Shown piece after piece: positions 1 through 8,111 of a stretch of DNA of 64,000 bases. Under the pieces are notes generated by a model, which was given only the letters and a program-made list of their open reading frames with translations, had not been told where the DNA came from and made no database searches. The number at the start of each line of letters is the position of its first letter. The stretch's first letter is position 1. Origin of the DNA: NVTR01 sp036480115. GTDB lineage: Bacteria; Pseudomonadota; Alphaproteobacteria; Rhodobacterales; Rhodobacteraceae. The stretch is taken from the NCBI GenBank assembly GCA_965224795.1, contig CBDDAE010000001.1, positions 930,001 through 994,000 on the forward strand, read 5' to 3'. Position numbers and translations under genes: made by a program.

Positions 1-710
1 CGTTTCAGCAAGTTGAAGAAGCTCTCGGCCACGGCGTTGTCGTGACAGTTTGCGCGGCGGCTCATACTGTGTTCCAGATTGTGATGTTTTAGAAATGACG
101 CCCATTCCAGGCTGGTGAATTGTGAACCCTGATCCGAATGTATCAGCACCTTTCCTGTCGGCTTTCGCCGCCAGACTGCCATTAGCAAAGCCTGCAGAAC
201 AAGATCAGTTGGCTGGCGCGATTGCATTGCCCAGCCGACAACTCTGCGGGAAAACAGATCGATGACAACCGCCAGATATGAGAAGCCCTCATAGGTTTTG
301 ATATAAGTAATGTCGGTGACCCAAACACGATCTGGGACACCGACATCGAATTGACGATCGAGCGTGTTATCCACGGCCACAGATGGCTTGCCACCATACT
401 TGCCAGGGCGGCGTTTGTAGCCGATCTGGGCCTTGATTCCCGCGAACCTTGCCAGACGGGCCACACGGTTCGGGCAGCAGGTCTCACCCTGTTCGCTCAG
501 GTCGTCATGCAGTTTGCGATATCCGTAGACCTTACCGCTTTCTTTCCATGCTTCTTTGATCAGATCGGTCTGGCGGGCATCTTCTTTGTCCCTCTTACAT
601 AGCGGGTTCTTCAGCCATGCGTAAAATCCGCTCGGGTGAACACGAAGGCATCGACACATCGCGCGGATCGAAAATACTGGCCGATGCACTTCGATAAACG
701 TGTACCTCAT
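1..710 (-). CDS. IS3-family transposase OrfB (DDE catalytic subunit), partial
   Basis: At least 236 codons are open and run off the window edge, so the C-terminus is missing. The rve integrase core is recognisable: first Asp at residue 133 (WVTDITY), second Asp at 193 (HSDQGSQFT) and Glu at 229 (NAVAESFF). The D(35)E spacing is exactly that of the IS3 family. The N-terminal part (CRCLRVHPSGFYAWL) is the usual second HTH-like segment. Expression is probably through -1 frameshifting from orfA or by re-initiation at the overlapping ATG. No stop or frameshift was seen in the visible part. Confidence 0.9.
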   Translation of the reverse strand, partial: MRYTFIEVHRPVFSIRAMCRCLRVHPSGFYAWLKNPLCKRDKEDARQTDLIKEAWKESGKVYGYRKLHDDLSEQGETCCPNRVARLARFAGIKAQIGYKRRPGKYGGKPSVAVDNTLDRQFDVGVPDRVWVTDITYIKTYEGFSYLAVVIDLFSRRVVGWAMQSRQPTDLVLQALLMAVWRRKPTGKVLIHSDQGSQFTSLEWASFLKHHNLEHSMSRRANCHDNAVAESFFNLLK

Positions 711-973
711 TTTGCATCCTTGGCGAAGTACACGGTGGCCTTTTTTAAGATGTCACGCTCCTCCGTGACCCGTGCCAATTCCCGCTTAAGCCGCCTGATC
801 TCGGCGGCATCTTCAGCGACAACCGGCGGCTTGGGAAACCGCTTCATCCAAGCGTAAAGCGAATGCGTGCTCACACCTAAACGCTTAGAAACATCCGCCA
901 CAGAATACCCGCGCTCGGTAATCTGCTTGATCGCATCAATCTTAAAGTCGTCAGTAAAATGGGGTCGTGTCAT
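707..973 (-). CDS. IS3-family transposase OrfA (HTH protein)
   Basis: This 88-residue protein is the DNA-binding half of the transposase. Residues about 5-45 form the helix-turn-helix typical of IS3 OrfA (ending in SLYAWMKRF), followed by a leucine-rich coiled region with RRLKRELARVTEERDILKKA. The stop overlaps the orfB start as ATGA. A slippery A-AAA-AAG heptamer lies at 740-746, read in the zero frame as TTA AAA AAG; a -1 slip there would lead into the orfB frame and make the OrfAB fusion that catalyses transposition in this family. A purine-rich ribosome site (AGGAG) precedes the ATG. Confidence 0.9.
   Translation of the reverse strand: MTRPHFTDDFKIDAIKQITERGYSVADVSKRLGVSTHSLYAWMKRFPKPPVVAEDAAEIRRLKRELARVTEERDILKKATVYFAKDAK
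740..746 (-). promoter_or_regulatory. Programmed -1 frameshift heptamer of the IS
   Basis: The minus strand reads A AAA AAG in phase with orfA codons TTA AAA AAG, the canonical IS3 slippery site. OrfB is in the -1 frame relative to orfA, so a slip here produces the fused transposase. No downstream pseudoknot was worked out. Confidence 0.7.
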
Positions 974-1032
974 AGTGATCTCCTTGCCTCGTTTTTAGGC
1001 GGCAAGGTGTCTACAATTCTAGGGGCTATTCA

Positions 1033-1188
1033 GATACAGACGTCAACGCAAACTCGATCAACTTCATCTACTTGATGAACTCGACAGGAATGAACGAGTT
1101 TACACTCGAGTACTCGAAGGGAAGTTCGTCAAAGCTAGGCTTCCAGCGCGACGAAAGCGGGCATTCGTTGCGCCAAATCAAAAAATAG
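1033..1188 (+). pseudogene. 3' remnant of an unknown gene interrupted by the IS
   Basis: Directly after the IS terminus an open plus-strand frame of about 51 codons ends in TAG. It has no start of its own and begins at the IS junction, with residues such as NSINFIYLMNSTGMNEFTLEYSKG. This suggests the element landed inside a gene whose 5' part lies beyond the other end, outside the window. I do not recognise the family. The alternative is that it is an accidental open frame in intergenic DNA beside tRNA-Phe. Confidence 0.4.
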
Positions 1189-1307
1189 AAAAGTAGATGG
1201 AATTTCTGGAGCGGTCACAAAGCACCCAATCGACACCCAGCCAAAAATGCAGAAGCTCGCCCTCATGTTGACTAAGGCTATAAGTGTATCATATCGTTAA
1301 GTTTTAA

Positions 1308-1382
1308 TGGTGCCCGGGGGCGGATTTGAACCACCGACACGAGGATTTTCAGTCCACTGCTCTACCCCTGAGCTACCCGGGC
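1308..1382 (-). tRNA. tRNA-Phe (GAA)
   Basis: The minus strand gives a 75-nt cloverleaf with CCA encoded. The acceptor stem is GCCCGGG/CCCGGGC, the D-arm TAGCTCAGGGGTAGAGC, the anticodon loop CTGAAAA with anticodon GAA, and the T-arm contains GGTTCAAATCC. A small inverted repeat (GAACGA/TCGTTC, 1389-1406) lies just upstream on the same strand, between it and yacG. It could be a processing signal or a weak terminator for the operon ending in yacG. Confidence 0.97.
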
Positions 1383-1462
1383 ACGGGTGAACGAAATTTC
1401 TCGTTCGGGTGGCGGTCGTTCTAGACTTGGGCCCACGCTCTGTCCAGAGGAAGTTCGTGTTT

Positions 1463-1645
1463 TTAGTGAGGTTTTCTAGTGGCCGCCAGTTCCGCCATAT
1501 CTGCCTCATCCAGATCATCATCTTCTTCCAACGGAACGGCGTAAGCCCCGGTCAGCCATTTGCCCAAATCCACATCGGCGCAACGCTTGGAACAAAATGG
1601 GCGGTACTTTGTAACAGTGTCTTTTTCACAGATTGGGCAATTCAT
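1463..1645 (-). CDS. yacG: DNA gyrase inhibitor / zinc-binding protein YacG
   Basis: This 60-residue protein carries four cysteines in the YacG arrangement: Cys3 and Cys6 (NCPICE) and Cys18 and Cys22 (FCSKRC). They bind one zinc in the known family, where E. coli YacG binds and inhibits gyrase. The C-terminus is acidic (EEDDDLDEAD), which is usual. Its ATG overlaps the stop of the upstream RNase gene by four bases (ATGA), so it is the last gene of the operon and probably translationally coupled. Confidence 0.93.
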   Translation of the reverse strand: MNCPICEKDTVTKYRPFCSKRCADVDLGKWLTGAYAVPLEEDDDLDEADMAELAATRKPH

Positions 1646-2679
1646 TGGATCAGACCTTCTGTAACCGGCAAACGTTCGCGTTTTCGCTGCAATTCATAAT
1701 GCCCAAGCGGCGTCCAGCCTACCAAAGCGGTTTCTATCGGATCGGCGCGCAGGGCGCTGCGCAGGGTGCTTTCAAACAACCGGCGGTCTTTCTTGGGCAT
1801 GGGCGCCAGATCCAGCGTGATCTGCCCGCCCAGCCCGCGCAAACATAGCTGACGGGGCAAGGCACGCGCACAGGCCAGGTTGGCCTTTAGCCCGGCTGCC
1901 ATCGACATGTCGCCACCTGTGTTCACATCAACAGCCACCAAGGCGTGGGTGGGTTCAATGAAAATAAATCCACCGCCTGACAGTTCAACCCGAGGATCTG
2001 ACAGGGCCTCAATCGCATCCAAAACGCCATGTTCTTCAAATGATCCGTCCTGACTGGCCACCAGATCAGGGGCATCCCATTCGCGCCAGCCCAATTGGTG
2101 CGCGCCGGGACCATTTTGCAGTAACGTCGCATCAGTGCCGGTGTCAGACATCACTTCACCTGCCGCTTGCAACATCGCTTCGACATCCTCGGCAATATCG
2201 TCTGCCGGGGCACCAAGTGCCTGCGAACGTACAATAATACCCAGTTCCAGATCACTTTTAGCAACGGAATCAACCAGTTCCAGTAGCCGAAGTTTTTCAT
2301 CCTCATCATGGATGCGGCGAGAAATATTAATACCGGGGGCCCCCGGCGTTACGATGATATAGCGGCCCTTAAAGACAATCTTTTGAGTGACTGGCGTGGC
2401 TTTGCCACCTTCCGCATATCCGGTGACCTGCACCATAATCGCCTGCCCCGGACGTAGGTTTTTCCCGTGCCGCAGAAACCCGGTCCCCTGCGGCAGGCGC
2501 AACATCATGCCGCCTTGGCCTTTTAACGGACGATCACAGATGGCGCGAAATATTGTGCCCGGCGCGGGTCCAGCGCCCTTTTCTGGATCAATCAGGAAAT
2601 CCGCCAATCGCCCGTCAACCAACAATGCTGCCGCTTGCCGCCCCTGCAAGTGATCCAGCGCCACGACCCGGCCCTTCAC
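1642..2679 (-). CDS. Ribonuclease E/G family protein (short form)
   Basis: This is the catalytic fold of RNase E/G, an Mg-dependent endoribonuclease for rRNA and mRNA processing. At 345 residues it is shorter than E. coli RNase G (about 490). The signature helix region INISRRI is at about 117-123. The two metal-binding aspartates appear as Asp251 in VAVDVNTGGD and Asp290 in ITLDLAPM. The C-terminal zinc-link (CPxCxG) and the region beyond are absent, so the quaternary structure may differ. It sits between maf and yacG with 4-bp overlaps on both sides. A full-length RNase E is presumably elsewhere in the genome. Confidence 0.88.
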   Translation of the reverse strand: MKGRVVALDHLQGRQAAALLVDGRLADFLIDPEKGAGPAPGTIFRAICDRPLKGQGGMMLRLPQGTGFLRHGKNLRPGQAIMVQVTGYAEGGKATPVTQKIVFKGRYIIVTPGAPGINISRRIHDEDEKLRLLELVDSVAKSDLELGIIVRSQALGAPADDIAEDVEAMLQAAGEVMSDTGTDATLLQNGPGAHQLGWREWDAPDLVASQDGSFEEHGVLDAIEALSDPRVELSGGGFIFIEPTHALVAVDVNTGGDMSMAAGLKANLACARALPRQLCLRGLGGQITLDLAPMPKKDRRLFESTLRSALRADPIETALVGWTPLGHYELQRKRERLPVTEGLIQ

Positions 2680-3257
2680 GGTGTTGTCGTCCTATAAAGC
2701 GGATAGCCAGCAGCCACCAATAATGTAGCGGTTTCAGCCACAGGCAGGCCCATTACAGCGCTAAAAGACCCTTGTATCCACGGAATAAACGCCCCGGCGG
2801 GCCCCTGAATGGCATAAGCCCCGGCCTTGCCCTGCCAGTCATTGCTGGCCAGATAAGCGTTAATTTCGCTGTCCGACAGGCGTTTCATTTTCACCGCCGT
2901 CACGACATCCCTTCGCCAGGTTTTATCGCCCCGCTTAAGGGCAATTGCGGTGATGACATTGTGGCGACGCCCGGCCAGCTGAAGTAAAAACTCGGCCGCT
3001 TGCCCGGCATCATTAGGTTTGCCAAATATTCGCCGCCCAAGGGCCACTGTCGTATCCGCACACAGCACTAGATCATCCGCATTTGCCTTAACCGCCTGAA
3101 CTTTTTCAAAAGCAATGCGGCTGCAATAGGGGCGCGGCTGTTCATTTTTCAGCGGTGTCTCGTCAATTTCAGGTGCACGGATATCATCCGGCACCACGCC
3201 AATCTGCGCCAGCAATTCAAGGCGGCGCGGGCTGCCTGATCCAAGGATCAGCCGCAT
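2676..3257 (-). CDS. maf: Maf-like nucleotide pyrophosphatase
   Basis: This 193-residue Maf/YhdE-type protein belongs to a family of house-cleaning pyrophosphatases that hydrolyse non-canonical or methylated nucleoside triphosphates. The N-terminal motif LGSGSPRR (residues 5-12) is the phosphate loop, PEIDE (29-33) follows, and the catalytic Asp lies in LCADTTVAL near residue 68. The start is six bases after the infA stop and the stop overlaps the RNase gene. Its position between infA and an RNase gene is the conserved alphaproteobacterial arrangement. Confidence 0.93.
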   Translation of the reverse strand: MRLILGSGSPRRLELLAQIGVVPDDIRAPEIDETPLKNEQPRPYCSRIAFEKVQAVKANADDLVLCADTTVALGRRIFGKPNDAGQAAEFLLQLAGRRHNVITAIALKRGDKTWRRDVVTAVKMKRLSDSEINAYLASNDWQGKAGAYAIQGPAGAFIPWIQGSFSAVMGLPVAETATLLVAAGYPLYRTTTP

Positions 3258-3263
3258 CGATAT

Positions 3264-3482
3264 TTACCTGAAACGATAGTTGATCCGCCCCTTGGTCAGA
3301 TCATAGGGGGTCATTTCGACCTGTACTTTGTCGCCCGCCAGAACCCTGATCCGGTTCTTGCGTAGTTTTCCTGCCGCATGCGCAATGATCTCATGGCCGT
3401 TTTCCAGCTCGACCCGAAACGTCGCATTAGGCAGAAGTTCTTTAACGACACCGGGAAATTCGAGCATTTCTTCCTTAGCCAT
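3264..3482 (-). CDS. infA: Translation initiation factor IF-1
   Basis: This is a 72-residue single S1/OB-fold protein that occupies the A-site of the 30S subunit during initiation. MAKEEMLEFPGVVKELLPNA and the C-terminal KGRINYRFR are hallmarks of IF-1. An in-frame upstream ATG would add ten residues, but the MAKEE start matches the universal length. The approximately 167-nt gap upstream, to the phosphatase gene, may hold its own promoter. Confidence 0.97.
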   Translation of the reverse strand: MAKEEMLEFPGVVKELLPNATFRVELENGHEIIAHAAGKLRKNRIRVLAGDKVQVEMTPYDLTKGRINYRFR

Positions 3483-3649
3483 GTGGTCTCCGTCTTGTTT
3501 AACACCTGCCAAACTGCAGGCGCGGCTTAAATGCGCCCAAACGCTTTGATTTTCAAGGGTTGTTTGCTGGAAAATTCACTGCTTCAGGCACATATTTTGT
3601 TTGGCGACCGGTTTTGCCCACGAATTTGGCTATCAATTCAACCGGTGGA

Positions 3650-4114
3650 TTAGTCGGCATTTACGCTTGGAGCCCCAAAGCGCGCCAGCATCCGCTCACT
3701 GATCTGGTCCCGCGACTGGCGATAGCTATCCAGTTTTGCAACCCGGCTTTCACCAATGCCAGTTGGATCCATGATCGGCCAATATTCGACTTCCAGGTGG
3801 TAATAACGGGTAAATTCCAACGCCTGACGTTGCGATGCCGGGGACAGGGCCACGATCAGATCAAAGCCGGAAAGGTCATCACCCCATTGCTGCATTTCTT
3901 CAAATGAGCGCGACCGATGGCGCGACAGCTCAATGTCCAGTTCTTCGCATACCGCGATGGCAAAGCCGTCAATTTCCAGATCATTGTGCACTCCGGCCGA
4001 CTGAATATAGGTGGCTTGACCATAATACTTTTTCATCAAACCTTCGGCCATTGGCGAACGAACAGCATTATGGTCACAGCAAAACAGCACCGAACTGGGA
4101 AGTGGTGCGCCCAT
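3650..4114 (-). CDS. Low-molecular-weight phosphatase family protein
   Basis: The protein is 154 residues from the chosen ATG (MGAPLPSSVLFC), which just clears the stop of the upstream gene; a longer start nine codons earlier would overlap it. The CX5R(S) phosphate loop is Cys13-DHNAV-Arg19-Ser20, with the general-acid DP motif later in WPIMDPTG. The fold is that of low-molecular-weight tyrosine phosphatases and arsenate reductases. The loop (CDHNAVRS) departs from the classical CxGNxCRSP, as in SSU72-like or roseobacter operon homologues, so the substrate is unclear. It lies in the hisD-infA operon. Confidence 0.8.
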   Translation of the reverse strand: MGAPLPSSVLFCCDHNAVRSPMAEGLMKKYYGQATYIQSAGVHNDLEIDGFAIAVCEELDIELSRHRSRSFEEMQQWGDDLSGFDLIVALSPASQRQALEFTRYYHLEVEYWPIMDPTGIGESRVAKLDSYRQSRDQISERMLARFGAPSVNAD

Positions 4115-4116
4115 TC

Positions 4117-4596
4117 CTATCCGCCCCAATGCAAGACGCAAATCAGCGTAAACAACCGACGCGCTGTATCGGCATCAACAACCGCCTTACCCTCCAGCCG
4201 TTCCTGCAACACCCGCGCGCCCTCATTATGAATACCGCGCCGCCCCATATCGATGGCTTCGATCTGACTGGGGGGCAGCTTTTTAACGGCGTCAAAATAA
4301 CTTTCACAAATTTGAAAATAGTCTTTGACTACCTGGCGAAACGGGCCAAGCGACAGGTGAAATTCCCCAGCTTTGTCACCGGATTCTACTGTCAGATCAA
4401 ACACCAAACGCCGATCCCGGATCGCCAGATTTAAGCAGTAAGGCCCATTAGGGACCGTGCGATCATCCCGGGGCGGCAAGGTAAAACTGTTATTTTCCAA
4501 TAAATCAAAAATTGCGACTTTTCGTTCCTGTTCAATCTCAGGCGTCGGGGCGGGCAGATTACTGTCGTCAATCTGAACATCGTATAAACGTTTCAT
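4117..4596 (-). CDS. UPF0262 family protein
   Basis: This 159-residue conserved protein has no known function. The N-terminal stretch IDDSNLPAPTPEIEQERKVA and the phrase FDLLENNSFTLPP are typical of UPF0262, which is nearly always encoded just after hisD in Rhodobacterales and Rhizobiales. No signal peptide or membrane segment is seen, so it is presumably cytoplasmic. Its ATG overlaps the hisD stop by four bases, indicating coupled translation. Confidence 0.88.
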   Translation of the reverse strand: MKRLYDVQIDDSNLPAPTPEIEQERKVAIFDLLENNSFTLPPRDDRTVPNGPYCLNLAIRDRRLVFDLTVESGDKAGEFHLSLGPFRQVVKDYFQICESYFDAVKKLPPSQIEAIDMGRRGIHNEGARVLQERLEGKAVVDADTARRLFTLICVLHWGG

Positions 4597-5906
4597 CGCT
4601 TGCCCCCGGAATTTATCCGGTCAAGCCGGGCCTGCACTGACAACCCATGGGCCTGCAGGCTTTCAGATTTGGCCAAGATTGCAGCAGCCGGTCCTATAGC
4701 GGCCATTGAGCTGGGGGATAGTTTGGTCAGTGTAGTGCGTTTCATGAAATCCAGAACTGACAGGCCCGAGGAGAACCGCGCAGAACGCGCCGTTGGCAAA
4801 ACATGGTTCGGCCCGGCGACATAATCGCCTATGGCTTCGGGGGTTTGATTGCCCATAAATATCGCCCCGGCATGGCGGATGTTTTCGGCCAAAGGTTCTG
4901 GATATTGCACACATAGTTCCAGATGTTCTGGCGCGATCCGATCTGACAGCGCCGCAGCTTCGCCCATGTCACGCACAATAATAACGGCTCCAAAATCACG
5001 CCAGGACGCGGCAGCAATGTCGCGGCGCTTAAGCGTTTGCAAACGGGCGGTGACGGCCTCGGCGACGAACTGTCCAAAATCAGCGTCATTGGTAATCAGG
5101 ATGGATTGCGCATTCTCGTCATGCTCGGCCTGGCTTAGCAAATCCAGCGCCAACCAGTCCGGGTCATTGTGCCGATCTGCTATGATCAAAATTTCCGACG
5201 GCCCGGCAATCATATCAATGCCCACATGGCCAAACACCCGGCGTTTAGCGGCTGCAACATAAGCATTCCCGGGACCGGTGATCTTATCAACCGGCGAAAC
5301 GGTTTGCGTACCATAAGCCAGCGCCGCAATCGCTTGCGCCCCGCCAATCCGGTAGACAGTTTTAACCCCTGCAAGTTCAGCCGCCAGCAGCACCAGCGGG
5401 TTCACTAGCCCGTCGGGTGTAGGCACACAGATCACCAGATTTTCAACCCCCGCCACCTGGGCCGGGATGGCGTTCATCAGAACCGAGCTGGGATAGGATG
5501 CCAAACCGCCCGGCACATAAAGACCAGCCGACGCAACCGGTGTCCAGCGCCAGCCTAGTGTAGCACCGGTGTCATCCACCCAATTGGCATCTTCGGGCAT
5601 TTGGCGCGCGTGGTATGCCTGAATGCGATCAGCAGCCAAAACCAGTGCGTCGCGCTCAGACGCGCTTACCTTTTGGCATTCACTGGCGATTTCATTCGCA
5701 GAAAACGCCATGGTTTCCGGGGTCAGATCAAAGCGATCAAATTTCGCCGTCAGCTCAATAACGGCGCCGTCGCCACGGTTGCGCACATCTTGGATTATTT
5801 CAGCGACAATATCATCGACCTCTGGCGCATCTTCACGATTTTGACCTAACAAATCTGCGAAACGGCTTTCGAAATCGGCGTCAAGCGTGGACAAAAACTG
5901 GGGCAT
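4593..5906 (-). CDS. hisD: Histidinol dehydrogenase
   Basis: This 437-residue zinc enzyme catalyses the last two steps of histidine synthesis, from L-histidinol to L-histidine with two NAD. Zinc and catalytic signatures are visible: LSQAEHDENAQS (Gln and His ligands), APEHLEL (catalytic Glu-His) and GDYVAGPNHVLPT (Asp ligand and substrate region). Its length matches the family. It follows the DUF2948 gene after a 37-nt gap, and no other his genes are in the window, as is usual for this roseobacter operon. Confidence 0.97.
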   Translation of the reverse strand: MPQFLSTLDADFESRFADLLGQNREDAPEVDDIVAEIIQDVRNRGDGAVIELTAKFDRFDLTPETMAFSANEIASECQKVSASERDALVLAADRIQAYHARQMPEDANWVDDTGATLGWRWTPVASAGLYVPGGLASYPSSVLMNAIPAQVAGVENLVICVPTPDGLVNPLVLLAAELAGVKTVYRIGGAQAIAALAYGTQTVSPVDKITGPGNAYVAAAKRRVFGHVGIDMIAGPSEILIIADRHNDPDWLALDLLSQAEHDENAQSILITNDADFGQFVAEAVTARLQTLKRRDIAAASWRDFGAVIIVRDMGEAAALSDRIAPEHLELCVQYPEPLAENIRHAGAIFMGNQTPEAIGDYVAGPNHVLPTARSARFSSGLSVLDFMKRTTLTKLSPSSMAAIGPAAAILAKSESLQAHGLSVQARLDRINSGGKR

Positions 5907-5943
5907 GGGGACTCTCCTGTCGCCAAAGCACTAAGGTTGCGTA

Positions 5944-6420
5944 TCAGCCATGGCTGGGTTTGTGGCGCGACGGCGCAATATAGGGGCGGGTTACATCATT
6001 CAGCGTGATGTCCAGCACCTCAACATCCAGTGCGATGGCCCCATCCCCCGCCAGTGTCAGCTCTAACCGTCCCATGCCTTCAGTTCCCGGTTCAAACGAC
6101 AATGACAACAGAGACATAATCATGTCCGGATCTTTGCGATCCACACCCTGACTGGATACGGTCAGCACATCATTGACTACCAAAACAGCTTGCACCCGCT
6201 CATAGTCGCGCTTTCGATTTTGGTCAGCCCCAACATCTTCCCAGCGAAACCGGTTCAACAATAGGGCAAAGCGGCGACCTCTCTGGTCCCAGTTCATTTC
6301 AGTTACCGGGAAAACCGCATCCTGAACCAATGTCGAAATGACCTGCAAATCATCAACATCTCTGGCCGCAAGATGTAGCGGCCCGCCACCGGCGTCTTCA
6401 AATCGCGCGTCTTCTACCAT
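5944..6420 (-). CDS. DUF2948 family protein
   Basis: This 158-residue protein matches DUF2948, a family almost confined to alphaproteobacteria and found between murA and hisD. The N-terminal AARDVDDLQVISTLVQDAVFP and the central RRFALLLNRFRWED are characteristic. There is no signal peptide and no catalytic motif that I can identify. Its ATG overlaps the last base of the murA stop, so the two are probably co-translated. The function is unknown. Confidence 0.9.
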   Translation of the reverse strand: MVEDARFEDAGGGPLHLAARDVDDLQVISTLVQDAVFPVTEMNWDQRGRRFALLLNRFRWEDVGADQNRKRDYERVQAVLVVNDVLTVSSQGVDRKDPDMIMSLLSLSFEPGTEGMGRLELTLAGDGAIALDVEVLDITLNDVTRPYIAPSRHKPSHG

Positions 6421-7685
6421 CAGCTTTTAATCCGTTCAATTTTAGCGCCCACTGCACTGAATTTGCGCACCACATGCTCATAGCCGCGATCCAGATGGTA
6501 AACCCGGCTGACCACGGTTTCACCTTCGGCCGCCAACCCCGCAAGGATCAGTGACACCGATGCCCGTAGGTCCGTTGCCATGACTCGCGCGCCTTTTAAC
6601 TTATCAACACCCGTTACCGTTGCAGTTCCGCCCTGAACATCAATCTTTGCCCCCATGCGCATCAATTCCGGCGCATGCATGAAACGGTTCTCAAAAATGG
6701 TCTCATCCAGCCGACTAGTACCTTTAGCGGTGCAAAGAAGCGCCATCATCTGGGCCTGCAGGTCTGTGGGGAAACCTGGGAAAACCTCGGTCTTCACATC
6801 AACCGCCGATGCTCGCCCGTTTTTGCACGACACCTTTATTCCATCACGGGTTTCGCTAACCGATATCCCGGCCTCTTCCAGTTTTTCGCAAAAAGCCGAT
6901 ACCAGAGAAATGCGCCCGCCAATCAGTTCGACCTCGCCTCCGGCAATGGCCGGGGCCAGCATATAGGTGCCCAGTTCAATACGATCGGCCACCACCGGAT
7001 GGGTCGCGCCGTGCAAGGCATCAACCCCCTGAATTTCGATCGTGCCGGTGCCATCGCCCGATATCTGTGCGCCCATGGCCCGCAAACATGTGGCCAGGTC
7101 AATGATCTCGGGTTCACGCGCGGCATTTTTCAAAACCGTGGTGCCCTTTGCCAAAGTTGCCGCCATAAGGATATTTTCTGTGGCCCCAACGGAAGCAAAG
7201 CGCATTTCAATGGTCGCACCCTTCAGACCACCGGGGACTTTACCATGCAGATATCCGTCTTTTAGCTCGATTTCGGCCCCCAAAGCGGTAAGGCCATCAA
7301 TATGTAAATCCATCGGCCGCGCACCAATGGCACAGCCCCCCGGCATGGACACAACCGCATGCCCGTGGCGCGCCAACAGCGGCCCCAGTACCAGATTGGA
7401 TGCCCGCATTTTGCGCACGATATCGTAATCCGCCACCGGGTTTTCAGCGCTTTGGCTGGACATGGCTACGACGCGACCATCCTGCAAGCTGGTGACTTCG
7501 ACGCCAAGTGATTGCAACAATTGCGTCATTGTCGCAATATCAGACAGGCGTGGCACATTGGTCAGCGTCAAGGGTTCATCGGCAAGCAAGGTTGCCGGCA
7601 TTAATGTCAGACAGGCGTTTTTCGCCCCGGCAATCGGAATTTTCCCCTGCAGCGCGTTGCCGCCTTTGACAAGAATTGAATCCAT
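6420..7685 (-). CDS. murA: UDP-N-acetylglucosamine 1-carboxyvinyltransferase
   Basis: This 421-residue enzyme transfers enolpyruvate from PEP to UDP-GlcNAc, the first committed step of peptidoglycan synthesis. Lys22-Asn23 (GAKNA) and Cys118 (MPGGCAIGARP, the PEP-reactive, fosfomycin-sensitive cysteine) are present, so it should be fosfomycin-sensitive in principle. Its length matches the family. It is the first large gene of the minus-strand operon, six bases after a 47-aa basic ORF. Confidence 0.97.
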   Translation of the reverse strand: MDSILVKGGNALQGKIPIAGAKNACLTLMPATLLADEPLTLTNVPRLSDIATMTQLLQSLGVEVTSLQDGRVVAMSSQSAENPVADYDIVRKMRASNLVLGPLLARHGHAVVSMPGGCAIGARPMDLHIDGLTALGAEIELKDGYLHGKVPGGLKGATIEMRFASVGATENILMAATLAKGTTVLKNAAREPEIIDLATCLRAMGAQISGDGTGTIEIQGVDALHGATHPVVADRIELGTYMLAPAIAGGEVELIGGRISLVSAFCEKLEEAGISVSETRDGIKVSCKNGRASAVDVKTEVFPGFPTDLQAQMMALLCTAKGTSRLDETIFENRFMHAPELMRMGAKIDVQGGTATVTGVDKLKGARVMATDLRASVSLILAGLAAEGETVVSRVYHLDRGYEHVVRKFSAVGAKIERIKS

Positions 7686-7691
7686 CTGGTG

Positions 7692-7835
7692 TTAGCCCTT
7701 TTGCTGATCTGCGGATTTACGCACGCGGGCCTGTGCTTTACGCCGTTTTAGATTGGCTTTCAACGCAGATTTCAGCCGGTCCTGACGTATCGCTGCCGGT
7801 TTCTTTCGCGCATTATCGATTGATTTTTCTTCCAT
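7692..7835 (-). CDS. Small basic conserved-type protein
   Basis: This 47-codon frame immediately precedes murA and is too short for most ORF lists. It is rich in Lys and Arg (for example LKANLKRRKAQARVRKSA) with an acidic start (MEEKSID), giving a highly charged, probably helical protein. The spacing of six bases to murA and the absence of another promoter between them argue for co-transcription. A role in nucleic-acid or ribosome binding would fit the charge, but that is only inference. Confidence 0.6.
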   Translation of the reverse strand: MEEKSIDNARKKPAAIRQDRLKSALKANLKRRKAQARVRKSADQQKG

Positions 7836-7879
7836 AGGCCCTTGTCTAGCGCAGGGCACGGCATGGGTCCAGATTTGGC

Positions 7880-7908
7880 TTGCTTCAGGGGTGATAAAAG
7901 CCTATTCA
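7880..7908 (+). promoter_or_regulatory. Putative promoter of tRNA-Thr
   Basis: TTGCTT (7880-7885) and TATTCA (7903-7908) are separated by 17 bases, which would start transcription about 10 bases before the tRNA. The region also separates the divergent murA operon, whose own promoter I could not pin down. Confidence 0.5.
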
Positions 7909-7924
7909 GCCGCCCTTGAGACAT

Positions 7925-7999
<75 letters not shown>

Positions 8000-8111
8000 T
8001 TTTTAAGAAAATTGTCGGTATTTGGCTTGATGGCACTTTGGGCTATTTGCCCTGTGCAACACCGAAAGCCCACAAGTCAGGCATTCAGCCTGAATACAAT
8101 TTTGGACTTAC

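Larger units (their letters stand above)
1..1032 (-). mobile_element. IS3-family insertion sequence, truncated by window edge
   Basis: Two overlapping minus-strand reading frames, orfA and orfB, give the standard IS3 organisation. The end near orfA is probably at 1032: read on the minus strand the terminus begins TGAATAGCCCCTAGAA, which resembles the TGA-ACCGCCCC ends known from the IS51 group (family knowledge). The other end and the target duplication lie outside the window, so the element cannot be measured. Copy number and activity are unknown, but both frames look intact as far as they are visible. Confidence 0.85.

Noticed and set aside
1389..1406. Terminator between yacG and tRNA-Phe
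   Set aside because: The GAACGA/TCGTTC stem is short and has no T-run, so it was not listed as a terminator.
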